A stretch of 64,000 nt of DNA. Source: Archivesica marissinica. Taxonomy: Eukaryota; Mollusca; Bivalvia; Venerida; Vesicomyidae. The notes under the pieces were generated by a model that did not search any database, was not told the DNA's origin, and was given only the letters and a program-made list of their open reading frames with translations. Shown here piece by piece: positions 22,370-35,317 of the stretch (the first letter of the stretch is position 1; every line of letters begins with the position of its first letter). The stretch spans positions 53,038,121 through 53,102,120 of the forward strand of contig CM026390.1 in assembly GCA_014843695.1 (NCBI GenBank). The letters are read 5' to 3'. The translations under genes were made by a program, and so were the position numbers.

Positions 22370-22473
22370 ATTCAGGCGTTGACATGGCTGATACACTTGC
22401 CCAGGAGACAGTCAATTGTCTGCAAGTTCTCCAATCCACAGGCCCCTCTTTGCATAATTCCTTGTTGCCAAAG
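22370..22473 (+). CDS. BTAF1: BTAF1-like exon H (last recognised exon)
   Basis: Acceptor GCTTGTATTTTCAG (ends 22369), donor GTAGGG (22474). Two bases complete an Asn codon from exon G, then 34 codons: SGVDMADTLAQETVNCLQVL, then QSTGPSLHNSLLPK. BTAF1 has a matching stretch in which A-Q-E-x-V-N-x-L-Q-V-x-x is followed by a helix ending in L-L-P. The next expected exons (more HEAT repeats, then the Snf2 ATPase) are not found before the assembly gap or after it. Confidence 0.8.
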
Positions 22474-22740
22474 GTAGGGTATTGTAGATGCCTAAATAAT
22501 TAAATATCGTGTACATTTAGTCAAGCAGTTGTCCCTCATTGCTGCACTAATGGAATTTACTCTCAAAAGGTTCCTATTTGAGACGCACTACTCTAGTAGT
22601 ATTCTTTCCGTTTTTCTGCAATCTCCATGCGATGACCATTTGTTCATGTGGTTCTTGTATAGTTTATATATAAACAGAAAGATATGAACGGCCTTATCTC
22701 CAGGGCAACTAATGGTTTATGAATAGTTATGTTATAGTTA

Positions 22741-23470
22741 TGAATACTGATTTTGGTATTCGAATATTCGATTGGGAAAAGATTCCATAATTCAATTGTG
22801 AATCTTTCAAAATCACTTACAATTTGAAAACCATATCAAAGACTACCGATATTCACCAAGCAGCAACAGTTTACAAACAAATTGGAACTTTGTTATTATG
22901 TTAAATGTTTATAGGATAATATCAAGAAGCAAGAATTTGCAAATAAATTTATTATAATATCGGTTTATAATATGAAATCAAACACTACGTACCTACCTTA
23001 GCACTTACTGTAATTATCCTGGGAGAGTGTCAACACCAAGTAACTGACATGGACTGGTCCATGATATTTTTAGACCAATAAATTAATAAGAAAATTACAT
23101 TTGGACAAGTTCATTTATCAAAATGGGTAATTTTTCTCTAAAAATAGTAATATTACTGGCAAAAAGTGCAGATCCTGATGAGACGGCTCGTTAGAGCCGG
23201 CTCATCTGGATCTACACTTTGTGTAAGCCTATTTAGAGGTCTGTGGTGTTGAAAGGGTTAACACCTGTGATTGAGGAAACCACAATATGGTTTATTCACA
23301 CATCCTGGGGCGATTTCTTTTGTAATGAAAGGTTTTATGGATTCAAAAGAAAACAACATTGATTTATCTCATTTTAAGAGTTTATTTCAATTTTGCAAAT
23401 ATAATTTATTGGTAACGTATTCGGATATTAGGACATCCGAACAAATATTCGAATATCGTTGCCATGACTA
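22741..23470. mobile_element. Dispersed repeat, copy 1
   Basis: Blocks shared with 53105-53830 in the same order: TATTCGAATATTCGAT, TAGCAC(T/C)TACTGTAATTATC, GGTTTATTCACACATCCTGG, GGCGATTTCTTTTGTA and TTCAAAAGAAAACAAC. Intervening sequence differs. It is probably a non-autonomous transposon or an old duplication. No coding capacity or clear termini are visible. Confidence 0.5.
23163..23220. repeat. Inverted repeat (27-base arms, 4-base loop)
   Basis: Arm 1 is 23163-23189 and arm 2 is 23194-23220, with loop GTTA. Twenty-four of 27 positions pair. Key words are GATCCTGATGAGACGGCTC against GAGCCGGCTCATCTGGATC. It probably forms the core of a MITE, since CTGATGAGACGG also appears in the MITE at 51071-51286. 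Confidence 0.7.
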
Positions 23471-23587
23471 GTTATGAATGCTTTAGTTTGTTGCATCTCG
23501 GTAGTGCCAGCAGGTCAAAAGTTTAGATGTTATGCGTTGTACCTTTATGCTCCACATAAAATTTCAGACAGCATATAGTTGCTGCTT

Positions 23588-26500
23588 TGTGAGTTTGCTG
23601 TGTCAGTCAGTCCAAGTGTGAGTGTTGCACTGCTGTGTCAGTCAGTCCATCCAAGTGTGAGTGTTGCACTGCTGTGTCAGTCCATCCAAGTGTGAGTGTT
23701 GCACTGCTGTGTCAGTCCGTCCACGTGTGAGTGTTGCACTGCTGTGTCAGTCCGTCCACGTGTGAGTGTTGCACTGCTGTGTCAGTCCGTCCATGTGTGA
23801 GTGTTGCACTGCTGTGTCAGTCAGTCCATCCAAGTGTGAGTGTTGCACTGCTGTGTCAGTCAGTCCATCCACGTGTGAGTGTTGCACTGCTGTGTCAGTC
23901 CATCCATCCACGTGTGAGTGTTGCACTGCTGTGTCAGTCCGTCCATCCACGTGCGAGTGTTGCACTGCTGTGTCAGTCCGTCCATCCACTTGTGAGTGTT
24001 GCACTGCTGTGTCAGTCGGTCCATCCAAGTATGAGTGTTGCACTGCTGTGTCAGACCATCCATGTGTGAGTGTTGCACTGCTGTGTCAGTCCATCCAAGT
24101 ATGAGTGTTGCACTGCTGTGTCAGTCCATCCAAGTGTGAGTGTTGCACTGCTGTGTTAGTCCATCCAAGTGTGAGTGTTGCACTGCTGTGTCAGTCCATC
24201 CACGTGTGAGTGTTGCACTGCTGTGTCAGTCGGTCCATCCAAGTGTGAGTGTTGCACTGCTGTGTTAGTCCATCCAAGTGCGAGTGTTGCACTGCTGTGT
24301 CAGTCAGTCCATCCAAGTGTGAGTGTTGCACTGCTGTGTCAGTCCGTCCAAGTGTGAGTGTTGCACTACTGTGTCAGTCCGTCCATGTGTGAGTGTTGCA
24401 CTGCTGTGTCAGTCCGTCCATGTGTGAGTGTTGCACTGCTGTGTCAGTCCATCCAAGTGCGAGTGTTGCACTGCTGTGTCAGTCCATCCACGTGTGAGTG
24501 TTGCACTGCTGTGTCAGTCGGTCCAAGTGTGAGTGTTGCACTGCTGTGTTAGTCCATCCAAGTGTGAGTGTTGCACTGCTGTGTCAGTCAGTCCATCCAA
24601 GTGTGAGTGTTGCACTGCTGTGTCAGTCAGTCCATACAAGTGTGAGTGTTGCACTGCTGTGTCAGTCCGTCCAAGTGTGAGTGTTGCACTGCTGTGTCAG
24701 TCGGTCCAAGTGTGAGTGTTGCACTGCTGTATCAGTCCATCCAAGTGCGAGTGTTGCACTGCTGTGTCAGTCAGTCCATCCAAGTGTGAGTGTTGCACTG
24801 CTGTGTCATTCCGTCCAAGTGTGAGTGTTGCACTGCTGTGTCAGTCTGTCCAAGTGTGAGTGTTGCACTGCTGTGTCAGTCCATCCAAGTATGAGTGTTG
24901 CACTGCTGTGTCAGTCCGTCCACGTGTGAGTGTTGCACTGCTGTGTCAGTCCGTCCAAGTGTGAGTGTTGCACTGCTGTGTCAGTCAGTCCATCCAAGTG
25001 TGAGTGTTGCACTGCTGTGTCAGTCCGTCCAAGTGTGAGTGTTGCACTGCTGTGTCAGTCCGTCCAAGTGTGAGTGTTGCACTGCTGTGTCAGTCGGTCC
25101 AAGTGTGAGTGTTGCACTGCTGTGTCAGTCCGTCCAAGTGTGAGTGTTGCACTGCTGTGTCAGTCCGTCCAAGTGTGAGTGTTGCACTGCTGTGTCAGTC
25201 CGTCCAAGTGTGAGTGTTGCACTGCTGTGTCAGTCCGTCCAAGTGTGAGTGTTGCACTGCTGTGTCAGTCCATCCAAGTGTGAGTGTTGCACTGCTGTGT
25301 CAGTCCGTCCATCCACGTGTGAGTGTTGCACTGCTGTGTCAGTCAGTCCATCCAAGTGTGAGTGTTGCACTGCTGTGTCAGTCCGTCCAAGTGTGAGTGT
25401 TGCACTGCTGTGTCAGTCCGTCCAAGTGTGAGTGTTGCACTGCTGTGTCAGTCGGTCCAAGTGTGAGTGTTGCACTGCTGTGGCAGTCCGTCCAAGTGTG
25501 AGTGTTGCACTGCTGTGTCAGTCCGTCCAAGTGTGAGTGTTGCACTGCTGTGTCAGTCCAACCAAGTGTGAGTGTTGCACTGCTGTGTCAGTCCATCCAA
25601 GTATGAGTGTTGCACTGCTGTGTTAGTCCATCCAAGTGTGAGTGTTGCACTGCTGTGTTAGTCAGTCCATCCAAGTGTGAGTGTTGCACTGCTGTGTCAG
25701 TCAGTCCATCCAAGTGTGAGTGTTGCACTGCTGTGTCAGTCCATCCAAGTGTGAGTGTTGCACTGCTGTGTCAGTCCATCCAAGTGTGAGTGTTGCACTG
25801 CTGTGTCAGTCAGTCCAAGTGTGAGTGTTGCACTGCTGTGTCAGTCAGTCCATCCAAGTGTGAGTGTTGCACTGCTGTGTCAGTCCGTCCATCCAAGTGT
25901 GAGTGTTGCACTGCTGTGTCAGTCAGTCCATCCAAGTGTGAGTGTTGCACTGCTGTGTCAGTCGTCCATCCAAGTGTGAGTGTTGCACTGCTGTGTCAGT
26001 CCATCCAGTGTGAGTGTTGCACTGCTGTGTCAGTCGTCCATCCAAGTGTGAGTGTTGCACTGCTGTGTCAGTCCATCCAAGTGTGAGTGTTGCACTGCTG
26101 TGTCAGTCTCCATCCAAGTGTGAGTGTTGCACTGCTGTGTCAGTCCGTCCAAGTGTGAGTGTTGCACTGCTGTGTCAGTCCATCCAAGTGTGAGTGTTGC
26201 ACTGCTGTGTCAGTCCGTCCAAGTGTGAGTGTTGCACTGCTGTGTCAGTCCATCCAAGTGTGAGTGTTGCACTGCTGTGTCAGTCCATCCAAGTGTGAGT
26301 GTTGCACTGCTGTGTCAGTCAGTCCATCCAAGTGTGAGTGTTGCACTGCTGTGTCAGTCCGTCCATCCAAGTGTGAGTGTTGCACTGCTGTGTCAGTCAG
26401 TCCATCCAAGTGTGAGTGTTGCACTGCTGTGTCAGTCAGTCCAACACCGTCAGTCCATCCAAGTGTGAGTGTTGCACTGCTGTGTCAGTCCGTCCAAACA

Positions 26501-29500
26501 CCTGTCAGTCCACCAGTGTGAGTGTTGCACTGCTGTGTCAGTCCATCCAAGTGTGAGTGTTGCACTGCTGTGTTAGTCCATCCAAGTGTGAGTGTTGCAC
26601 TGCTGTAGTCAGTCCATCCAAGTGTGAGTGTTGCACTGCTGTGTCAGTCAGTCCATCCAAGTGTGAGTGTTGCACTGCTGTGTCAGTCCATCCAAGTGTG
26701 AGTGTTGCACTGCTGTGTCAGTCCATCCAAGTGTGAGTGTTGCACTGCTGTGTCAGTCAGTCCAAGTGTGAGTGTTGCACTGCTGTGTCAGTCAGTCCAT
26801 CCAAGTGTGAGTGTTGCACTGCTGTGTCAGTCCATCCAAGTGTGAGTGTTGCACTGCTGTGTCAGTCCATCCAAGTATGAGTGTTGCACTGCTGTGTCAG
26901 TCCATCCAAGTATGAATGTTGCACTGCTGTGTCAGTCCATCAAGTGTGAGTGTCAGTCCATCCATGTGTGAGTGTTGCACTGCTGTGTCTGTCCGTCCAT
27001 CCACGTGTGAGTGTTGCACTGCTGTGTCAGTCCATCCAAGTATGAGTGTTGCACTGCTGTGTCAGTCCATCCAAGTATGAGTGTTGCACTGCTGTGTCAG
27101 TCCATCCATGTGTGAGTGTTGCACTGCTGTGTCAGTCCATCCAAGTATGAGTGTTGCACTGCTGTGTCAGTCCATCCAAGTATGAGTGTTGCACTGCTGT
27201 GTCAGTCCATCCAAGTATGAATGTTGCACTGCTGTGTCAGTCCATCCAAGTGTGAGTGTCAGTCCATCCATGTGTGAGTGTTGCACTGCTGTGTCTGTCC
27301 GTCCATCCACGTGTGAGTGTTGCACTGCTGTGTCAGTCCATCCAAGTATGAGTGTTGCACTGCTGTGTCAGTCCATCCAAGTATGAGTGTTGCACTGCTG
27401 TGTCAGTCCATCCATGTGTGAGTGTTGCACTGCTGTGTCAGTCCATCCAAGTATGAGTGTTGCACTGCTGTGTCAGTGTCCATCCAAGTATGAGTGTTGC
27501 ACTGCTGTGTCAGTCCATCCATGTGTGAGTGTTGCACTGCTGTGTCAGTCCATCCAAGTATGAGTGTTGCACTGCTGTGTCAGTCCATCCAAGTATGAGT
27601 GTTGCACTGCTGTGTCAGTCCATCCAAGTATGAGTGTTGCACTGCTGTGTCAGTCCATCCAAAGTGTCAGTCCATCCATGTGTGAGTGTTGCACTGCTGT
27701 GTCTGTCCGTCCATCCACGTGTGAGTGTTGCACTGCTGTGTCAGTCCATCCAAGTATGAGTGTTGCACTGCTGTGTCAGTCCATCCAAGTATGAGTGTTG
27801 CACTGCTGTGTCAGTCCATCCATGTGTGAGTGTTGCACTGCTGTGTCAGTCCATCCAAGTATGAGTGTTGCACTGCTGTGTCAGTCCATCCAAGTATGAG
27901 TGTTGCACTGCTGTGTCAGTCCATCCAAGTATGAGTGTTGCACTGCTGTGTCAGTCCATCCAAGTGTGAGTGTTGCACTGCTGTGTCAGTCCATCCAAGT
28001 GTGAGTGTTGCACTGCTGTGTCTGTCCGTCCATCCACGTGTGAGTGTTGCACTGCTGTGTCAGTCCATCCAAGTGTGAGTGTTGCACTGCTGTGTCAGTC
28101 AGTCCATCCAAGTGTGAGTGTTGCACTGCTGTGTCAGTCAGTCCATCCAAGTGTGAGTGTTGCACTGCTGTGTCAGTCCATCCAAGTGTGAGTGTTGCAC
28201 TGCTGTGTCAGTCCATCCAAGTGTGAGTGTTGCACTGCTGTGTCAGTCCGTCCAAGTGTGAGTGTTGCACTGCTGTGTCAGTCCATCCAAGTGTGAGTGT
28301 TGCACTGCTGTGTCAGTCAGTCCATCCAAGTGTGAGTGTTGCACTGCTGTGTCAGTCCATCCAAGTGTGAGTGTTGCACTGCTGTGTCAGTCCATCCAAG
28401 TGTGAGTGTTGCACTGCTGTGTCAGTCAGTCCAAGTGTGAGTGTTGCACTGCTGTGTCAGTCAGTCCATCCAAGTGTGAGTGTTGCACTGCTGTGTCAGT
28501 CAGTCCATCCAAGTGTGAGTGTTGCACTGCTGTGTCAGTCCGTCCAAGTGTGAGTGTTGCACTGCTGTGTCAGTCCATCCAAGTGTGAGTGTTGCACTGC
28601 TGTGTCAGTCGTCCAAGTGTGAGTGTTGCACTGCTGTGTCAGTCCGTCCAAGTGTGAGTGTTGCACTGCTGTGTCAGTCCGTCCAAGTGTGAGTGTTGCA
28701 CTGCTGTGTCAGTCCGTCCAAGTGTGAGTGTTGCACTGCTGTGTCGTCCATCCAGTGTGAGTGTTGCACTGCTGTGTCAGTCCATCCAAGTGTGAGTGTT
28801 GCACTGCTGTGTCAGTCCGTCCAAGTGTGAGTGTTGCACTGCTGTGTCAGTCAGTCCATCCAAGTGTGAGTGTTGCACTGCTGTGTCAGTCCGTCCAAGT
28901 GTGAGTGTTGCACTGCTGTGTCAGTCCGTCCAAGTGTGAGTGTTGCACTGCTGTGTCAGTCCGTCCAAGTGTGAGTGTTGCACTGCTGTGTCAGTCCATC
29001 CAAGTGTGAGTGTTGCACTGCTGTGTCAGTCCGTCCAAGTGTGAGTGTTGCACTGCTGTGTCAGTCCGTCCAAGTGTGAGTGTTGCACTGCTGTGTCAGT
29101 CCGTCCAAGTGTGAGTGTTGCACTGCTGTGTCAGTCCGTCCAAGTGTGAGTGTTGCACTGCTGTGTCAGTCCGTCCAAGTGTGAGTGTTGCACTGCTGTG
29201 TCAGTCCATCCAAGTGTGAGTGTTGCACTGCTGTGTCAGTCCATCCAAGTGTGAGTGTTGCACTGCTGTGTTAGTTAGTCCAAGTGTGAGTGTTGCACTG
29301 CTGTGTCAGTCAGTCCATCCAAGTGTGAGTGTTGCACTGCTGTGTCAGTCAGTCCATCCAAGTGTGAGTGTTGCACTGCTGTGTCAGTCCATCCAAGTGT
29401 GAGTGTTGCACTGCTGTGTCAGTCCATCCAAGTGTGAGTGTTGCACTGCTGTGTTAGTCCGTCCAAGTGTGAGTGTTGCACTGCTGTGTCAGTCAGTCCA

Positions 29501-32500
29501 TCCAAGTGTGAGTGTTGCACTGCTGTGTCAGTCCGTCCATCCAAGTGTGAGTGTTGCACTGCTGTGTCAGTCCATCCAAGTGTGAGTGTTGCACTGCTGT
29601 GTCAGTCCGTCCATCCAAGTGTGAGTGTTGCACTGCTGTGTTAGTCCATCCAAGTGTGAGTGTTGCACTGCTGTGTCAGTCAGTCCATCCAAGTGTGAGT
29701 GTTGCACTGCTGTGTCAGTCCATCCAAGTGTGAGTGTTGCACTGCTGTGTCAGTCCATCCAAGTGTGAGTGTTGCACTGCTGTGTCAGTCCGTCCAAGTG
29801 TGAGTGTTGCACTGCTGTGTCAGTCCATCCAAGTGTGAGTGTTGCACTGCTGTGTCAGTCCGTCCAGTGTGAGTGTTGCACTGCTGTGTCAGTCCGTCCA
29901 AGTGTGAGTGTTGCACTGCTGTGTCAGTCCATCCAAGTGTGAGTGTTGCACTGCTGTGTCAGTCCGTCCACGTGTGAGTGTTGCACTGCTGTGTCAGTCC
30001 GTCCAAGTGTGAGTGTTGCACTGCTGTGTCAGTCCATCCAAGTGTGAGTGTTGCACTGCTGTGTCAGTCAGTCCATCCAAGTGTGAGTGTTGCACTGCTG
30101 TGTCAGTCCGTCCATCCAAGTGTGAGTGTTGCACTGCTGTGTCAGTCCATCCAAGTGTGAGTGTTGCACTGCTGTGTCAGTCCATCCAAGTGTGAGTGTT
30201 GCACTGCTGTGTCAGTCCATCCAGTGTGAGTGTTGCACTGCTGTGTCAGTCAGTCCAAGTGTGAGTGTTGCACTGCTGTGTCAGTCAGTCCATCCAAGTG
30301 TGAGTGTTGCACTGCTGTGTCAGTCAGTCCATCCAAGTGTGAGTGTTGCACTGCTGTGTCAGTCCGTCCATCCAAGTGTGAGTGTTGCACTGCTGTGTCA
30401 GTCCATCCAAGTGTGAGTGTTGCACTGCTGTGTCAGTCCGTCCATCCAAGTGTGAGTGTTGCACTGCTGTGTCAGTCCATCCAAGTGTGAGTGTTGCACT
30501 GCTGTGTCAGTCCGTCCATCCAAGTGTGAGTGTTGCACTGCTGTGTCAGTCCATCCAAGTGTGAGTGTTGCACTGCTGTGTCAGTCAGTCCATCCAAGTG
30601 TGAGTGTTGCACTGCTGTGTCAGTCCGTCCAAGTGTGAGTGTTGCACTGCTGTGTCAGTCCATCCAAGTGTGAGTGTTGCACTGCTGTGTCAGTCCGTCC
30701 ACGTGTGAGTGTTGCACTGCTGTGTCAGTCCGTCCAAGTGTGAGTGTTGCACTGCTGTGTCAGTCCATCCAAGTGTGAGTGTTGCACTGCTGTGTCAGTC
30801 AGTCCATCCACGTGTGAGTGTTGCACTGCTGTGTCAGTCCGTCCATCCACGTGTGAGTGTTGCACTGCTGTGTCAGTCAGTCCATCCAAGTGTGAGTGTT
30901 GCACTGCTGTGTCAGTCCGTCCAAGTGTGAGTGTTGCACTGCTGTGTCAGTCTGTCCAAGTGTGAGTGTTGCACTGCTGTGTCAGTCCATCCAAGTATGA
31001 GTGTTGCACTGCTGTGTCAGTCCGTCCACGTGTGAGTGTTGCACTGCTGTGTCAGTCCGTCCAAGTGTGAGTGTTGCACTGCTGTGTCAGTCCATCCAAG
31101 TGTGAGTGTTGCACTGCTGTGTCAGTCAGTCCATCCACGTGTGAGTGTTGCACTGCTGTGTCAGTCCGTCCATCCACGTGTGAGTGTTGCACTGCTGTGT
31201 CAGTCAGTCCATCCAAGTGTGAGTGTTGCACTGCTGTGTCAGTCCGTCCAAGTGTGAGTGTTGCACTGCTGTGTCAGTCCGTCCATGTGAGTGTTGCACT
31301 GCTGTGTCAGTCGTCCAAGTGTGAGTGTTGCACTGCTGTGTCAGTCCGTCCAAGTGTGAGTGTTGCACTGCTGTGTCAGTCCGTCCAAGTGTGAGTGTTG
31401 CACTGCTGTGTCAGTCCGTCCAAGTGTGAGTGTTGCACTGCTGTGTCAGTCCATCCAAGTGTGAGTGTTGCACTGCTGTGTCAGTCAGTCCATCCAAGTG
31501 TGAGTGTTGCACTGCTGTGTCAGTCAGTCCATCCAAGTGTGAGTGTTGCACTGCTGTGTCAGTCCATCCAAGTGTGAGTGTTGCACTGCTGTGTCAGTCC
31601 ATCCAAGTGTGAGTGTTGCACTGCTGTGTTAGTTAGTCCAAGTGTGAGTGTTGCACTGCTGTGTCAGTCAGTCCATCCAAGTGTGAGTGTTGCACTGCTG
31701 TGTCAGTCCGTCCATCCAAGTGTGAGTGTTGCACTGCTGTGTCAGTCCATCCAAGTGTGAGTGTTGCACTGCTGTGTCAGTCCGTCCATCCAAGTGTGAG
31801 TGTTGCACTGCTGTGTCAGTCCGTCCACGTGTGAGTGTTGCACTGCTGTGTCAGTCCGTCCAAGTGTGAGTGTTGCACTGCTGTGTCAGTCCATCCAAGT
31901 GTGAGTGTTGCACTGCTGTGTCAGTCAGTCCATCCACGTGTGAGTGTTGCACTGCTGTGTCAGTCCGTCCATCCACGTGTGAGTGTTGCACTGCTGTGTC
32001 AGTCAGTCCATCCAAGTGTGAGTGTTGCACTGCTGTGTCAGTCCGTCCAAGTGTGAGTGTTGCACTGCTGTGTCAGTCCGTCCAAGTGTGAGTGTTGCAC
32101 TGCTGTGTCAGTCCGTCCAAGTGTGAGTGTTGCACTGCTGTGTCAGTCGGTCCAAGTGTGAGTGTTGCACTGCTGTGTCAGTCCGTCCAAGTGTGAGTGT
32201 TGCACTGCTGTGTCAGTCCATCCAAGTGTGAGTGTTGCACTGCTGTGTCAGTCCGTCCACGTGTGAGTGTTGCACTGCTGTGTCAGTCAGTCCATCCAAG
32301 TGTGAGTGTTGCACTGCTGTGTCAGTCCGTCCAAGTGTGAGTGTTGCACTGCTGTGTCAGTCCGTCCAAGTGTGAGTGTTGCACTGCTGTGTCAGTCGGT
32401 CCAAGTGTGAGTGTTGCACTGCTGTGTCAGTCCGTCCAAGTGTGAGTGTTGCACTGCTGTGTCAGTCCGTCCAAGTGTGAGTGTTGCACTGCTGTGTCAG

Positions 32501-35317
32501 TCCGACCAAGTGTGAGTGTTGCACTGCTGTGTCAGTCCATCCAAGTATGAGTGTTGCACTGCTGTGTTAGTCCATCCAAGTGTGAGTGTTGCACTGCTGT
32601 GTTAGTCAGTCCATCCAAGTGTGAGTGTTGCACTGCTGTGTCAGTCCATCCAAGTGTGAGTGTTGCACTGCTGTGTTAGTTAGTCCAAGTGTGAGTGTTG
32701 CACTGCTGTGTCAGTCATCCATCCAAGTGTGAGTGTTGCACTGCTGTGTCAGTGTCCATCCAAGTGTGAGTGTTGCACTGCTGTGTCAGTCCATCCAAGT
32801 GTGAGTGTTGCACTGCTGTGTCAGTCAGTCCATCCAGTGTGAGTGTTGCACTGCTGTGTCAGTCATCCAAGTGTGAGTGTTGCACTGCTGTGTCAGGTCC
32901 ATGTGAGTGTTGCACTGCTGTGTAGTGTCCAAGTGTGAGTGTTGCACTGCTGTGTCAGTCAGTCCATCCAAGTGTGAGTGTTGCACTGCTGTGTCAGTCA
33001 GTCCGTCCAAGTGTGAGTGTTGCACTGCTGTGTCAGTCCATCCAAGTGTGAGTGTTGCACTGCTGTGTCAGTCCGTCCATCCAAGTGTGAGTGTTGCACT
33101 GCTGTGTTAGTCCATCCAAGTGTGAGTGTTGCACTGCTGTGTTAGTCAGTCCATCCAAGTGTGAGTGTTGCACTGCTGTGTCAGTCAGTCCATCCAAGTG
33201 TGAGTGTTGCACTGCTGTGTCAGTCCATCCAAGTGTGAGTGTTGCACTGCTGTGTCAGTCCATCCAAGTGTGAGTGTTGCACTGCTGTGTTAGTTAGTCC
33301 AAGTGTGAGTGTTGCACTGCTGTGTCAGTCAGTCCATTCAAGTGTGAGTGTTGCACTGCTGTGTCAGTTCGTCCATCCAAGTGTTAGTGTTGCACTGCTG
33401 TGTCAGTCCATCCAAGTGTGAGTGTTGCACTGCTGTGTCAGTCCGTCCATCCAAGTGTGAGTGTTGCACTGCTGTGTCAGTCAGTCCATCCAAGTGTGAG
33501 TGTTGCACTGCTGTGTCAGTCAGTCCATCCAAGTGTGAGTGTTGCACTGCTGTGTCAGTCCGTCCAAGTGTGAGTGTTGCACTGCTGTGTCAGTCTGTCC
33601 AAGTGTGAGTGTTGCACTGCTGTGTCAGTCCATCCAAGTATGAGTTTTGCACTGCTGTGTCAGTCCGTCCACGTGTAAGTGTTGCACTGCTGTGTCAGTC
33701 CGACCAAGTGTGAGTGTTGCACTGCTGTGTCAGTCAGTCCATCCACGTGTGAGTGTTGCACTGCTGTGTCAATCCGTCCATCCAAGTGTGAGTGTTGCAC
33801 TGCTGTGTCAGTCCGTCCAAGTGTGAGTGTTGCACTGCTGTGTCAGTCCGTCCAAGTGTGAGTGTTGCACTGCTGTGTCAGTCCGTCCAAGTGTGAGTGT
33901 TGCACTGCTGTGTCAGTCCGTCCAAGTGTGAGTGTTGCACTGCTGTGTCAGTCCGTCCAAGTGTGAGTGTTGCACTGCTGTGTCAGTCCATCCAAGTGTG
34001 AGTGTTGCACTGCTGTGTCAGTCCGTCCAAGTGTGAGTGTTGCACTGCTGTGTCAGTCCATCCAAGTGTGAGTGTTGCACTGCTGTGTCAGTCCATCCAA
34101 GTGTGAGTGTTGCACTGCTGTGTTAGTTAGTCCAAGTGTGAGTGTTGCACTGCTGTGTCAGTCAGTCCATCCAAGTGTGAGTGTTGCACTGCTGTGTCAG
34201 TCAGTCCATCCACGTGTGAGTGTTGCACTGCTGTGTCAGTCGTCCATCCACGTGTGAGTGTTGCACTGCTGTGTCAGTCCGTCCATCCACGTGTGAGTGT
34301 TGCACTGCTGTGTCAGTCGGTCCAAGTGTGAGTGTTGCACTGCTGTGTCAGTCCGTCCAAGTGTGAGTGTTGCACTGCTGTGTCAGTCCGTCCAAGTGTG
34401 AGTGTTGCACTGCTGTGTCAGTCCGTCCAAGTGTGAGTGTTGCACTGCTGTGTTAGTCCATCCAAGTGTGAGTGTTGCACTGCTGTGTTAGTCAGTCCAT
34501 CCAAGTGTGAGTGTTGCACTGCTGTGTCAGTCAGTCCATCCAAGTGTGAGTGTTGCACTGCTGTGTCAGTCCATCCAAGTGTGAGTGTTGCACTGCTGTG
34601 TCAGTCCATCCAAGTGTGAGTGTTGCACTGCTGTGTCAGTCCGTCCAAGTGTGAGTGTTGCACTGCTGTGTCAGTCACCATCCAAGTGTGAGTGTTGCAC
34701 TGCTGTGTCAGTCAGTCCATCCAAGTGTGAGTGTTGCACTGCTGTGTCAGTCCGTCCAAGTGTGAGTGTTGCACTGCTGTGTCAGTCCATCCAAGTGTGA
34801 GTGTTGCACTGCTGTGTCAGTCAGTCCATCCAAGTGTGAGTGTTGCACTGCTGTGTCAGTCAGTCCATCCAAGTGTGAGTGTTGCACTGCTGTGTCATTC
34901 CGTCCAAGTGTGAGTGTTGCACTGCTGTGTCAGTCTGTCCAAGTGTGAGTGTTGCACTGCTGTGTCAGTCCATCCAAGTATGAGTTTGCACTGCTGTGTC
35001 AGTCCGTCCACGTGTGAGTGTTGCACTGCTGTGTCAGTCCATCCAAGTGTGAGTGTTGCACTGCTGTGTCAGTCAGTCCATCCACGTGTGAGTGTTGCAC
35101 TGCTGTGTCAGTCCGTCCATCCACGTGTGAGTGTTGCACTGCTGTGTCAGTCAGTCCATCCAAGTGTGAGTGTTGCACTGCTGTGTCAGTCCGTCCAAGT
35201 GTGAGTGTTGCACTGCTGTGTCAGTCCGTCCAAGTGTGAGTGTTGCACTGCTGTGTCAGTCGGTCCAAGTGTGAGTGTTGCACTGCTGTGTCAGTCCGTC
35301 CAAGTGTGAGTGTTGCA
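23588..35317. repeat. 35/39-bp satellite-like array, 11.7 kb, cut by gap
   Basis: The base unit is CAAGTGTGAGTGTTGCACTG, CTGTGTCAGTCCGTC (35 bases). A 39-base form has an extra CAGT or CATC. About 320 copies are present. Higher-order blocks are visible: a 327-base block beginning about 30709 repeats at 31036, recurs at 31835, and appears partly again near 35018. Another block with GTGAGTGTCAGTCCATCC recurs at about 26945 and 27250, with a related form near 27660. Variants include CACGTG (E-box-like) copies. The array runs into the N gap, so its true length is unknown. Confidence 0.95.

Larger units (their letters stand above)
22474..23587. other. Intron H, unique and dispersed-repeat sequence
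   Basis: No exon recognised. Much of 22741-23470 is a dispersed repeat with a second copy at about 53105-53830 (separate entry), and it holds a strong hairpin at 23163-23220. Confidence 0.5.

Noticed and set aside
23588..35317. CRISPR-like array
   Set aside because: Units are head to tail with no unique spacers and the host is eukaryotic.
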